Source: Opisthocomus hoazin (taxonomy: Eukaryota; Chordata; Aves; Opisthocomiformes; Opisthocomidae). From it: a stretch of 64,000 bases of DNA. Location: positions 9,195,323 through 9,259,322 of the forward strand of contig NC_134420.1 of the NCBI RefSeq assembly GCF_030867145.1, in the 5' to 3' direction. The first letter of the stretch is position 1, and every line of letters starts with the position of its first letter. The notes beneath the pieces are model-generated. The model was not told the DNA's origin, did no database searches, and saw only the letters and a list, made by a program, of their open reading frames with translations. Shown one piece after another: positions 40,630-50,800 of this stretch. The position numbers and the translations under genes are program-made.

Positions 40630-40706
40630 CTGAAAGCGGGGTGGACTGTCCTCTCATACAATTTAGGGACTCGCACATCTGCGTGTCACTAGTTACAGTC
40701 TTCCCT
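40630..40706 (-). other. PAX6: PAX6 non-coding exon 3 (5'UTR)
   Basis: 77 nt from agggaagactgtaactag to ccgctttcag on the minus strand, preceded by acceptor gtcctag. Length and the words ggaagact-taacta, cgcagatgtg and tttcag agree with human exon 3 as I recall it. It lies in both P0- and P1-derived leaders. Confidence 0.85.
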
Positions 40707-41394
40707 CTAGGACAAAGCAGAAGAAGTACGTTAAGCGGTGCGGAGCGGCGCCGGGAAGGTGTGCCGTGCGGGGGCTGCGCGGGCATCGGGGGGCGGGGGG
40801 GGACACGGCTGCGGCGGCTGCCCTGCGTGCTGGGAGCGGGGCTCCGTTTTTACCTCCGGGTGTTTCCTCGAGGTTTGTTTTGTTGTTGTTCCCCCCCCCC
40901 TTTCCCCGCGGCACTAGCAACTTTTTCTCCCCCAAACTCCCCGTCTTGTGATTAACTTCTTTTTTGGTCTTTAGATCTTCCCCTTTTTCACTGTACTGTG
41001 ACACACGCTGTCTACCTCGCCTCACTGCTTTAAAAAGTAAGAACAGGAGGGGGTGAGAACTGTTAAACAAAGCCTACAGAAAGCGAACAATGGCCTCCAT
41101 TCTGCTCCTCTACCCAAACCCCGAGTGCAGAAACCCAGGCTCCTTAACCGGCCGCGCAGCTTCCCAACTCAACGGACCAACAACCCTCCAACTTACAAAG
41201 AGCAGAGAAACAAGCCCCTTCTCCCTTCATTAGTGCCTGTCTTGACCCAGCGCCTGGACAGTCCCCAGCGCCCTTTTTTGCTCGGCCCTCCCCCCCCCCC
41301 CCTTCCCCTGCTCCCTCTCTCCTCCTCTCACCACCTTCCCTCCCTCCCTCTCTCTCCCTCCCCCCCCGGGCCACTTATTTATTTATTTATGCGT

Positions 41395-41860
41395 CCCCAT
41401 GTATTTATTTGAAATCCTCGCGGGTGAAAATGGAAAAGTAATTTCTCGTTATAAATATCTGGCGGTAATTGTGTTACTGGTGCGAGTTGTTAGGGGTTGT
41501 AAAAAGATACAACAGCTCAGTGGGGTGCTCAATTGGGGAGGGACAATTACAATAAAGAGCCCATTCAAGGGGGTTGCTAAAAAAAAGGAGGTAAAATAAT
41601 GAAATAGTCGCAGCCTTCATTTTCTCTCCTTTTTTTTTTTCGCCTAAAAATACTCATTCTCTTTCTTTCGCGCCTATAATGAATATTAATTTTACTCTTC
41701 CTGCATATGACGGAGAATTCAAAGAGGCACGTTTCCCCATTCAGGACCAGCCGTGGTATAATTTATTAAGTAGCTTTTAGTAATCTTAAATCCATAAAAA
41801 TAAACATCAAACAAGTACTTTCTCGCAGCGTGAAGACTTTGGCTGGTAAATATTTACTGC
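41395..41860. promoter_or_regulatory. Candidate intron 2 regulatory block
   Basis: AT-rich, repeat-free sequence with tggcggtaattgtg, gctcaattgggg, gacaattacaat, aatgaatattaattt and gtggtataatttattaag: repeated TAATT/CAATT homeobox cores. Composition contrasts sharply with the CpG-rich flanks. Conservation is not tested. Confidence 0.3.
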
Positions 41861-43631
41861 TCTTTGGAGAGCTACCTGATTAGCAGCAGAGCAAGCTACG
41901 CTGTGCTCCAGCGGGGACGCGGCCGTATCTCCTTCGGCTGAGCCGAACGTGCAGCCAGCCATCCCTTTAACACACCGAACACGTCTGCATCGACACACAC
42001 CGCACGGGAAACCCGCTTCTGCAGGCGCGGTTTCCTCCCGGATTTCACGCACGACTCAGAAACGCGGGGCCTGCGGGGTTACAGCAGCCATCCAGAAAGC
42101 CACCATTAAACTCCCAGCCCTCGGCTCTGCCAGTGCGGACCGCAGAAATGACAAGAGGGGGTTTAAAGAGGGGGGCGGAAGAGGGAGGAGAGAGATGAAA
42201 AAAAAAAAGCCAGGGAACCAAACAAACCGAAACCCCAAACAGAGCCGAAAGCGCCTTACAACGGAGGGCGAGGGCAGGCGAGCGCCGCAGCGAGGTGCGG
42301 GGCCAGGGGGCTGCGGTTCTGCCAGCCAGCAGCTCCCCAGCGCCTCCGGCAGCCCCAGCCCGGGTCCGGCTGTCGCGACAGCACTCGCTCCGGCCGCAGC
42401 CCGACTTGGCGGGGACGCGCCCGGGCCCGCTCCTGAGCCAGGCGGGGAGTGCCGTTCGCCCGGTCCCCGCAGGCCCGGCCTAATCTGCGGGTCGGTTTTT
42501 AATCTCGAGATTTTGGTATAATCTGATGGCGGATAGCATCCCCCCCCCCCCCCGGTGACACCGTAACCAGACGTTAGGACGACAAAGTTTCACCTTCTCG
42601 GGGCGAATGAGAAAAAAAGGATAAAAACGAATCAACTTGCGATGAGGCGTTGGTAGGGGTCAGAAGCTGTAAACATTTATTGTCAAGGGCCACTTTTGTT
42701 ATTTTATGTCCCTAAAATGGAGAAGAAGCGGTCACTTTTCTTCTCTCGGACCCTGTTTTCGCTTTCCAAAACAGCCTCTGCCGACTACCTTCAATCGTTC
42801 GAGAAAGTTTGTTTTTAAACTTTCCAGAAATTATTCCTGCTCTGCGCGTCCGTGCAGCAACTCCGTGCAAAGCGTTACAAGGTTAAATTCAAATCCAGAT
42901 TTTTTCTAATTGCACTTGCGAGGGAAAAAAGCATCAAGTTTATGGTTGCCCTTCCCCACAGTAAATTTTTTTTTTTCTTGCACGGCCATGAGTATGCAAC
43001 TTCTTATTAAAAAAAAAGAAAAAAAAAGGCTTTCGTATACTGGGGTTATTCCGGGGGATCGCAGGGCGGGGAGATGAAAGCGGCCGGTATGTAGCTTTTG
43101 CAGAAACAAGAGAGATTAGGTGTTTTTTTTTTAAAGAAAAACAAAATAATAAAGCATATCGATTTAAAAAGGCACCCAAAAAATCCCCCAACGCGAGACC
43201 CCGGCGCGGCCCGGTGCTGGGGAGGGCCGGGCCGGTGCGGGGCGGCCGGCGGGGCCCGCGGATGCGGGCGGCTCCGCGCCCCCGGCGCTTCTCCCGCGCC
43301 GGAGCTGGGAAAGTTGCCGGCACCGGGGACGAGTTGGGAAGATCCCCGGGTGGCTGATTAAAACTGACAGCCCTTCAGCTCCGCTCAGCTCCCCGCCTGT
43401 ACCGCGCCGGGGAGCTGGCTTGGCCTAGGATGTGATTTTTATTTTTTTTTTCCCCTTTTCCTTTTTTTCCTCCCCACCCCCCACCCCCCCAGCGCAACTC
43501 TCCCGGCCGCTCGCTCCCTCTTTTTTCCCTCCCACCATCACGGGTGGGTGATCCTTTCCGAAACCGAGGCGGCGGGAACACAAAGCTCGAGTCCGCGGAC
43601 GGGGCCACTTCCCTCCCTCCCTCCCACGAGG

Positions 43632-43733
43632 CGTGGGGCCGGAGCCCGCGGTGGGTCGGGGTCGTATCTGCCGCTGCCCGGGCCCGGGAGGCTGCAGACA
43701 CGGCCCCGACCCACCGCGGGCTCCGGCCCTACG
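43632..43733. repeat. Long inverted repeat (39-bp arms, 24-nt centre) in PAX6 intron 2
   Basis: Arm 43632-43670 pairs with 43695-43733 at 36 of 39 positions (mismatches in cgt[g/a]ggg and in the gtcgtat/ccgtgt segment). The centre includes the self-complementary cccgggcccggg, so almost the whole 102 bp can fold. It lies about 320 nt downstream of exon 2. Both strands translate to nearly the same Arg/Pro/Gly-rich peptide, so open frames here are artefacts. Confidence 0.88.
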
Positions 43734-43934
43734 AGCTGGGGCAGCGGCAGCATCGGCAACGCAGAGCCCGGCGCTTGCGTCCTCCCTGCCCGGCGAACGG
43801 GGAACGAGCTGCCGGCTCGCGTCGGCGTCGCTTTGCTGGTCGGACGCTTTGGCTTTTCCAGAGGAGACAGAAAGTTTGTGAGCTCCAGGGCTGGAAAGTT
43901 CCCCGGGAAGCTCTCCGGAATGCAAATGGGAATG

Positions 43935-43985
43935 CGAGAGAGAGGGAGAGGAGAGAGAGAGAGAGAGGGGAGGAGGGAGAGAGAG
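43935..43985 (+). repeat. GA-rich microsatellite
   Basis: Imperfect (ga)n and (ggga)n purine tract immediately downstream of exon 2 in transcript terms (CT-rich in the RNA). Confidence 0.85.
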
Positions 43986-44050
43986 CGCGCCCTGCCTAGA
44001 TATTAAAATGCAAGGAGGGAGAAGCCGGGAGAAGAAGTGAGCAGACTCAC

Positions 44051-44195
44051 CTTTCTGAGGCATCCCGCCTTGTTGTCAAAGCTCCTGTCAGCACTTCGGG
44101 AGCGCACCGACTCGCGACGGCGGTGCTCGGAAAAGAGTTGCCAGCGAAATAGTTTTATTCGCCGCCGAAGCCGCGGGTTGCGTGGTCTCGGGTTC
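44051..44195 (-). other. PAX6: PAX6 non-coding exon 2 (5'UTR)
   Basis: 145 nt on the minus strand. The upstream acceptor region attttattgtcaatctctg…cctccccag and the exon end ggatgcctcagaaag match the human exon 2 flank and end as I recall them. The exon is shorter than the human one, so the middle has diverged. An ATG in ggatgcctc forms an upstream start not in frame with the main ORF context I could follow. Confidence 0.8.
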
Positions 44196-44290
44196 CTGGG
44201 GAGGAGACAGAGATTGACAATAAAATGGGCTGTCAGCGACCGGAGAGCGGGAGATAAAAGAGCGTTGCGAGCGAAGCGGGGAGGGAGGGA

Positions 44291-44315
44291 GCGGGCGGGC
44301 GGGCGGGCGGGCGGC
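44291..44315 (+). repeat. (GGGC)n microsatellite
   Basis: Five to six tandem gggc units near the likely end of PAX6 exon 1; a G-quadruplex could form on the plus strand. Confidence 0.8.
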
Positions 44316-44529
44316 AGCTCGCACCTATGCCGATTGGCGAGGGCTGGGGTGTATTAATGCCGGCGCGCCTCGGCCCCTGCCTCGCCTCCCCCGCTCTCCA
44401 CTGGCCCATTAGCGGAGCCTGACCTCTGTCATCATCCCCCGGCAAAACACTTCCTCCCCGCGCCGCAGCCGGAGCGGGAAGCGCGCCCGGGGCCGGGGCC
44501 GGCCCGCTCAAACCCGCTAATCACCCCGC

Positions 44530-44660
44530 CACATGCAAATGGGTGTCCCGTGTCCCCCCCCCCCCACGCGCGATATTGCTTTATGCAAAGCGCCTCCGAG
44601 CGCCTCCCCGCCGCCCATTGGCCGCCCGCCGCCCGCCGCCGCTCCATTGGCCCGGGCCGC
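44530..44660 (-). promoter_or_regulatory. PAX6: PAX6 P1 promoter region (candidate)
   Basis: On the minus strand two CCAAT boxes (plus-strand attgg at 44617-44621 and 44646-44650) precede a TATA-like tttgcataaag (44579-44590) and an octamer atttgcat (44533-44540); another octamer lies upstream at 44734-44741. Exon 2 begins about 340 nt downstream, leaving room for exon 1. Two donors could end exon 1 (after 44424, gtcagg, or after 44325, gtgcga); I cannot choose. Avian P1 is reported to carry TATA-like and CCAAT elements. Confidence 0.55.
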
Positions 44661-44699
44661 CGGGATGAATGGGCATGGGCCCGGCGCCGCGCGCGCCCC

Positions 44700-47150
44700 G
44701 CGATTTCAGGTCCGGGGGGGGGGAGTAAGGTCGATTTGCATTTAAACAGCGCTGTCCCGTCCCACAGTGGGGAAAAAATATCACATTCAAACGGTGAAAG
44801 GCGCGTAACTATTTGGGAGGCGGGCGCTTTGCGGGCCGCAGCCCCCCCCCCCCCCGAGGCCGGCGGCCCCCCTGCCCCGCTCCCCAGCGCCCGGGCGGGG
44901 AGAGCAGGGCAAACCCGCCACTCGCTGCGTGCTTCGAGGGCTCTTGTGGAGGGCCCTGGAGAGCCCTTCACCAAACACTCGCCAGCCGCCCCCACGTGCC
45001 GTTTGTTGACTAAGGGCTGCCGGGCTGCCTTTTCTGTGGGTTTTTGGTTGTGTTTTTTTTTTAAAGACACCACGGAGAAGCCGGGGGGGGGGGGGGGTGT
45101 GGTGTGGTGTGCCTCAGGCGGGGGCGGGCAGCGGCCGAACGCTGGGCAGTGCCGTCGCTTTGTGCCCGGCCGCTGCTGAAGGGGCTTCCCCCCCCCTCCT
45201 CCCTCCCTCCCCCTGCAAAGGGAGCCCCTTCGCTGGCTGCCAGAAACTAGAGGGGGAAAGTAAGTAAATGACTCTGCTGCTCTGGCCACACACCACAAGT
45301 ACATTTGTTGAATGCCGGACTATTAAGACACACCTCAGTAAACTCTAAAGCAACCCCTCAGCGCATGCATTTAAGGTTACACTGGGAGCACCAGTCCGAG
45401 CTCAGGGTGTCCCAATCGGTTATGGCGAGTGGTCCGGAGGGGGGGGGGTGGTGTCTGCACAGGGAGGGGGAGGAAAGAAAAAAAAAAAAAGGCTCGGGGG
45501 AAAGAAAGGAAAGAGGGAGAAGGGACAGGAAAAAGAAATTCCAAGGGCCACCGCGGAAAGTGGAGAGTATGAACGCGCGAAGCATAAAATGAAGTCGTAG
45601 CCGCATACACTTGACTTCTCTTGACATGTGAAAAGTGCTAAAAGTCAAAGCTCATCAATAAAGTATCTTGAAATTGAATAAGAGCCCTGACAACCATTGC
45701 ATTCTTAAATAAAGTACAATGAGGAGACAAACGACTCTGCCAAGGAGTTTGCATGTGAGTGAAAGGGCGCCTCAATGGGAGCGGGATAATGGGCTGCCCG
45801 GCCGTCATGCACTGTCATCCCCGGTCCCGCCGAGAAGCTGCCACAGCTCCCTCCTAGCACAAAACGGGCTCTTCAGAGGCTGCTGCCTTCCCCTCCGCCG
45901 CTTGCCTCCCGTCCCCGTCCCCGTCCCCCCCGCCGTGGCCGCCCCCGCTCCGCGCCCGCCGGGGAGGCCCGGGAGGCAGGGCCCGAGGCCGGCAGCCGCT
46001 CCCCGGCCCTCCCCGGCAGCCGGGACCGGGACGGGGGAAGTCTTTCCCCGGGGGAGCGGCGGTGAAGGGGGAGCCGCCGGCGCTCCTGCCCCGGGACCCG
46101 GCCCGAGTGGGGCTGCGGACCCCGGTCTGGCCCCACCTGCAGCGGCGAGGGGCCGGGGGCCTCTCCCCCGAGCCAGCTCCGGCTCCTGCCGCCTTGGCAA
46201 GGCCGAAGTCGGCCCGTGGGCTTGTTTGGTTTCCCCCCCGCCCCCCCCCAGACACGCGTGTTTGTAGACACGGAGCCGGACATCGCGACGGACACACGGG
46301 AGCCATTGGGTGTGGTGGGATCGCCCCTGCAGGTAAGGCCGGGCAGGAGCGGGGGAACCCGTCCCTGGGCAGCCCCGAAGGGGGCTCTGCCAGAACCAGG
46401 GGCTCGGGCAGGACCCCCCCCTTCCCCCGCAGCCCCAGGCTCCCCGCCCTCGCCTCGTCTCCCCCTCCCCAATACGTCCCGCAGGGTCAGCTGCCGCCGA
46501 GCCGACCTGCGCCGCGGGCAAGGATCGAGGGGCGCAGAGGAAACGTTTCGGGGCGACAAAAAGAACCGAAACCAGGGCCAGAACCGGAGTACGAACCGGC
46601 GTCCCGCTCGTCTCCGCGTCCCGGGCGATCCCTCGGGGCAGCCCGCCCAGCTGCCGGGGCTGGGGTCCCGCCGCTCGCGTCCTGCTAGGGGCTGCAGCTC
46701 CTCAGCCCGCACCAGCCCCGGAGGCTCCGAGGGGAACTTCAAAGCGGGGATCCGGTCTTTTTTTTCCTGGAGCGAAGTCAGTCGTGTCCGTGGGATTTTG
46801 TCTGGGTTTTTTTTTCCTCTTGATTTTTTTTTTGCTTTTTTCCCTGTTGCACTCCCTCTCTAGCGACTTTTTTCTTTTTTTTTTTTTTACCCTCTCCGCG
46901 GGCCGTTAAAGGGGGAAAAGAGAGAAACCACTTTGTCCGAAATCGCAGCCAAATATCATTTTTACAAGCTCTCAATTAGCCGTCCCTCGGATTAGCACCT
47001 TCTTACGCCTCCTCGCCGGAATAAAGCAGCCCTAATCTTGTTGCTATTTTCCCCTCGGGCGCAGCGGGCTTTGTGTCCCCTCCCCCCCAAAAAAAACTTT
47101 TAAAGCCCCCCTCCCCCCCTCAGCCGCCAAAAAAAAATCCCCGGGCGGGG
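44700..47150. other. P1-P0 interval, proximal half
   Basis: Non-coding sequence within the long first intron of P0 transcripts. CpG-rich tracts at 44800-45240 and 45790-46740 flank an AT-richer unique block at 45290-45780 containing gactattaagacac, gtcccaatcggttatgg and gcatgcatttaagg words. Long open frames on both strands (up to 290 codons) are Pro/Arg/Gly-rich and not credible genes. Confidence 0.6.
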
Positions 47151-47159
47151 CGGGGGGGG

Positions 47160-48118
47160 GGAGGGCAGGGGTGAAGTCGGTGACGTCACGGGGGGGGCAG
47201 TGGAGCGGGAGCCCCGAGCGAAAGTTGAGAGGAAGAAAGCGCGGAGGGGCGGGCCACCGGGGGCCGCGCGCTTCCGCGGGGGCGCGCGCGCGCGCGTGTG
47301 TGCGTGCCGAGGCGCGGTGCGGTGCCGCCCGCCCCGTCGCGCCCCGCGGAGTCGGGTCTGTCCCGGCGCGGGGTCCGGCCCGGCTCCGCGCCGCCATTTT
47401 ACCGGCAGCGGCGGGGCTGAGCGGGACGGGGACCGGCAGCGGCTCGGCCCCGCCGCTGCCCCCGGCCCGGCTGCCCCTCGCCGGTCCCCGGAAGGAGCGG
47501 GCAGCCCGCCCAGGCCCGGTGCCCTCCTCGCCGCCCCCTCGGCCCCCGCCCCAGCGCTGCCCGGCAGCGGTGCCCGGCCGGGGAAGCAGGACTTGCTGGG
47601 ACGGCCCTGCCTGGAGACCTCCGGAGGAAACGCTGTCTTTTTATTTTTTTTTTTTTTTTTTTTTCTTTTACCTAGCAGCTTTCAGCTGCCGCGCTCCTCG
47701 TTTTTCCTTTTCCTTCTTATTTTTCGTTTTTTTTTCTTTAATTTTTTTTTTAAGTGATTTTTTGACTTTTAAAAACGCTCCGCTCGCCACTTTGCTGAGG
47801 CGAGAGGAGAAGCACTGCGGTGAGGTTCTCGGCGTTGCCCTTTCCCCAAAGCCCTGCCCTCCTGCCAGCGCAGATCCACCCCCCCGCCAAGCGCCCGCCC
47901 GAGGCGCGCCGTGGGACCCCGCGGCCGTGGCTCTCGGCATGGACTCGCACACGCTTTGAAGATTTCTACTTTAAAACCCGGACAGGATTATTGTAACTAG
48001 CATTTCTCCGTATCTGTTTTTCCTCCCACTTCCTCTTTTTTTTTTTTTTTTTTAAGCTATTCCAAACTAAAAGAAAAAAAGGGGCATAATAAAAAAAAAA
48101 AAAAGGTAAAAAAAAAAG
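47160..48118 (+). ncRNA. Candidate first exon of an antisense lncRNA with CpG-island promoter
   Basis: Plus-strand order: a perfect CRE tgacgtca at 47181-47188, a GC-box-rich CpG island, an alternating (GC)n(GT)n run, a gccgccatttta YY1-type start-site motif near 47389-47400, then T-rich sequence ending in the strong donor aag|gtaagt at 48118/48119. This is what a promoter plus first exon looks like. Mammals transcribe a PAX6 antisense RNA from the interval between P1 and P0. The 262-codon frame inside (47171-47959) is low-complexity and probably not translated. No downstream exon is proven. Confidence 0.35.
47283..47306 (+). repeat. (GC)n(GT)n alternating purine-pyrimidine tract
   Basis: gcgcgcgcgcgcgcg followed by tgtgtgcgtg, a Z-DNA-prone sequence at a CpG-island promoter. 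Confidence 0.8.
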
Positions 48119-48119
48119 G

Positions 48120-49430
48120 TAAGTAACCATTATATAAGGCAAGGCTTTCTTTTTTTGTTTTTCCTAATTAAAATAATTTTCACTTTTTTTACACGATCTA
48201 GTGCCTGGCTATTGATTTGTGTAAAGCAGCAGCGTTTGCTTCCCTTTCGTGTTTTGTTAGGTGCTGAAAGCTGAAAGTGCTGAGTTAGAGACTCCTTTAT
48301 CGTCTCGTTGTATTAATATCTGGGCTGCAAAATACCTTTTTTAATACCCAGAAAAATGCTTAAAGTCCTCTTGTCCAGTTCGGTCTAAAACTGAAGAGAT
48401 ACACGAATCCTGACGTCTCGGACTACAATGCTTTTGCCTTCAGGACACTTAATGCCTATTTGTATATGTAGAGACAGTGTTTGAAACCTATAATGCGCAG
48501 GACACTGAGTTAAGTGAAGCTTTTCTAGTTTATAAGCAATCTGCAAAAAGTTTGGAATCGATTTAACCTCTTTTATGTCGGCCTTTTGCGTAAGGCACAG
48601 CTTTGTGCGGCAGGATAAAAAAAGGCTTTCCGGACCCTGCCGAAGCCGCCCTGACTGTGGAAGACGAGCCTACATCTTTCTGTACGAGCACGCCTTGGAT
48701 TACATCTATCTGAACAGCGTCGTGCAACCGGACCCGCTGGAAAAGCCTTCAGAAAAGGAGGGGGGGGGGTGCAGAGGGGGGTGCGTGGGGAAGCTTAGCG
48801 CATCCTGACGGGCTTTTTAAATGCTATTGATTGGGACAAGCTGTTCAAAACCCCAGTAACAGTTAATCTGCCTGTTAATCAAGCCACTAAGGAGCTCAAT
48901 GCGAGTTTTATTAGCAACCGGAGGACACAGGCAGCGGAAAGGGATCAAAAGCCTGCACTCTCGCTATCTGTAAAACCAGTCTTCCCCCAAAACGTATTTT
49001 CAATTATGGAGCAATTCGGCGCTCACCAGGGCCGGCCCGCAGCCCCACGCAGGCGGCTCCGCAGGCGCTGCCCACGCCTCGGAACGCAGAGACCCGGCCC
49101 GCACCGCGCCGGCCCCGCCGAGGTTCGGGGTTTAGAAACAACACTGTTCAGGGAGGGGGGCGGGGGGGTCCCCCGCTTTCACCTCCCCCCCACCTCGGGC
49201 TCTCCTGGCCTCCCGGATTAGAAACAAAACCCAAACTGGGCAGAGCCCGCTGAAGAGGCGGCGGAACTCCCCGGCTCCCGGTCAGCGGTGCTGCCGGGCG
49301 CGGGGGGCGAGGGCTCGCTCCGAGCTGGCGAATCTGATTTATCGCGGCAAGTTTGCAGGGTGCGTCTCCCCCAGCCCGTTCTTTTGGTGGAGCCGCTCAT
49401 TTAAATCCTCAAAGAAAGAAGTTTAAATCG
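48120..49430. other. P1-P0 interval, central part
   Basis: Mostly AT-rich unique sequence (48130-48570), a mixed stretch, and a CpG-rich patch at 49010-49400. A short plus-strand frame at 48575-48808 has no recognisable domain. Nothing further can be supported. Confidence 0.5.
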
Positions 49431-49740
49431 CGAGATCGGTAATTTGGAGAGCCGGAAAGCAGAGTTTCAATTAGCTTAATGACCAGAAATATTATTATAT
49501 CGGCTAAAATCAACATTTGATCTTGTAATTTTTAAGGCAAACCCATTGCTTTATATGTCAGCGAGATACGCATATAAAAGACTATCTGGTCAGAGGTAAT
49601 TATGTCACAGCTTTTTCTCGGCATGACAGCTGGATAAACACCATCTCCAATAAACATCTCTAATTAGGGAGGAGGATCTGAGATAGATGGTGTTTGATTT
49701 ATTACTGAAGGAGAATGTCCATTTGCCGGTATACTCTAGC
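49430..49740. promoter_or_regulatory. Candidate enhancer with forkhead sites and an inverted repeat
   Basis: AT-rich unique block about 1 kb downstream of P0 (in transcript terms), containing two forkhead-type taaaca words (ggataaacacc, caataaacatc) plus the mirrored ggtgttt, homeobox cores (caattagctt, ctaattaggg), ggtaattatgtca and a catgacagct Meis-like site. The 11-bp arms aaacaccatct (49636-49646) and agatggtgttt (49685-49695) are perfect reverse complements. Confidence 0.4.
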
Positions 49741-50586
49741 GAAGCGTCGCAGGGAGCGTTCCCGCTAGCGCGCCGTAAGGAATATTTGGAGATGCTCGAC
49801 GACAGGTAAGCGTCGTTTTAGGTTTTGCGCTGTTCTTTCGTTTCGTGTTATTTCGGAGGAGGAACGACCTTTCTAGGGGTTTGTCTCCCTTTCCCACTGA
49901 CGCCCTGACTTAGCAGAGGCACCGGGGGCTGAGGAGGAGAGCCGGAGTCTGGCGGGTGAGAGGCGGTCGCCTCTTGGCTACCGGACCTTCCCCAGCCCGG
50001 CGACAGAGCCTCCGGGGCGCCCGGCGACACCTCGGCGGTACCCAGAGCAGGGCGGCCGGGACGCGGCCCCCGACGACAGCCCGCCTCCCCTCCCCGCCAC
50101 CCGCCCGCCTTTCCGCACCTCTCCGCGGGGCCGTGCGGGCCCTCCGCGCCCCACTCCCACCCCGTCCAGCTGGCCCGTGGTGCCGGGGCCCGGGGGGGGG
50201 GGAAAGACGGACGCGGGACGCTGCCCCCCGACGGATGCGGTAACCGGCAGCTGCCCCCGCCACTTGAGAGAGGTAACGGCGAGGGAGCGGGGCCCGGGTC
50301 ACAGGGCGGGGGGGAGGAGAGAGGAGGGGGCTGCACCGCCCGCTCGGGGTGGGGGAGTTTGGGAAGCGGCTTGCCCCACCGGCCGCCCCCTCCGCCCCGG
50401 GGCCCCCCCCTCCGACGGGCTGGCGGCGGCCGGAGGCGCTCCCCCCCTCCCACCCCCACCTGTTGTGGGGGCTCAAGCCCGCTCCCCTCGCCTTCCCCGC
50501 GCGACGTGGAGGTGCCCGGCTGCTCGGGGTGCCCGATAGCCCCTTGCCCCCACTCCCCTCCTCGTCGGGGCGAGCGGAGTCGTTAC

Positions 50587-50715
50587 CTGTCAGCGGGCGC
50601 GGGGGGCCCGGGCGCGGCGGTCCCGCTGCCGTGGGGAGGTACCTGGCGGCTCCGGTCGCCAATTTCCACGCGAGAACCTGCCACACAGTTTAAATGTCAA
50701 TGACAGCAAAAGAGA
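50587..50715 (-). other. PAX6: PAX6 exon 0 (5'UTR of P0 transcripts)
   Basis: The minus strand reads tgacatttaaactg…ggcaggttctcgcg…gccgccag…, which resembles human exon 0 as I recall it (catttaaactc-ggggcaggtcctcgcg). The most likely donor is gctgacag|gtaacg (last exon base 50587), like the human ag|gtaac; an earlier gccag|gtacct (last base 50643) is an alternative. The 5' end is approximate. Confidence 0.65.
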
Positions 50716-50800
50716 GGTGCTGCCTTTGCACTAACTTTCCCTTAATATCCACGCCAGCGCCTCCCCCATTGGCTGGGCCGCCCCGGTGACGTCACGGCGG
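50715..50800 (-). promoter_or_regulatory. PAX6: PAX6 P0 promoter core
   Basis: Directly upstream of exon 0 on the minus strand are a perfect CRE tgacgtca (50787-50794), a CCAAT box (plus-strand attgg at 50768-50772) and an AT-rich TATA-like ggatattaagg (about 50740-50750). Spacing suits a start site near 50715. The region marks the edge between AT-rich exon 0 and a CpG island on either side. Confidence 0.6.

Larger units (their letters stand above)
40707..44050 (-). other. PAX6: PAX6 intron 2
   Basis: A 3344-nt GT-AG intron (donor gtgagtc). It contains AT-rich unique blocks (41395-41600, 41620-41860, 42500-43010) that could be enhancers, CpG-rich tracts (42240-42490, 43190-43360, 43540-43840), the hairpin at 43632-43733 and a GA microsatellite at 43935-43985. 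Confidence 0.8.

Noticed and set aside
44432..45304. 290-codon minus-strand frame over the P1 promoter
   Set aside because: Low-complexity translation across promoter motifs and G/C runs; no gene evidence.
47171..47959. 262-codon plus-strand frame as a protein gene
   Set aside because: The product is Ala/Pro/Arg-rich and then runs into a poly-Phe stretch encoded by a T-run. The segment is better read as a promoter and non-coding first exon.
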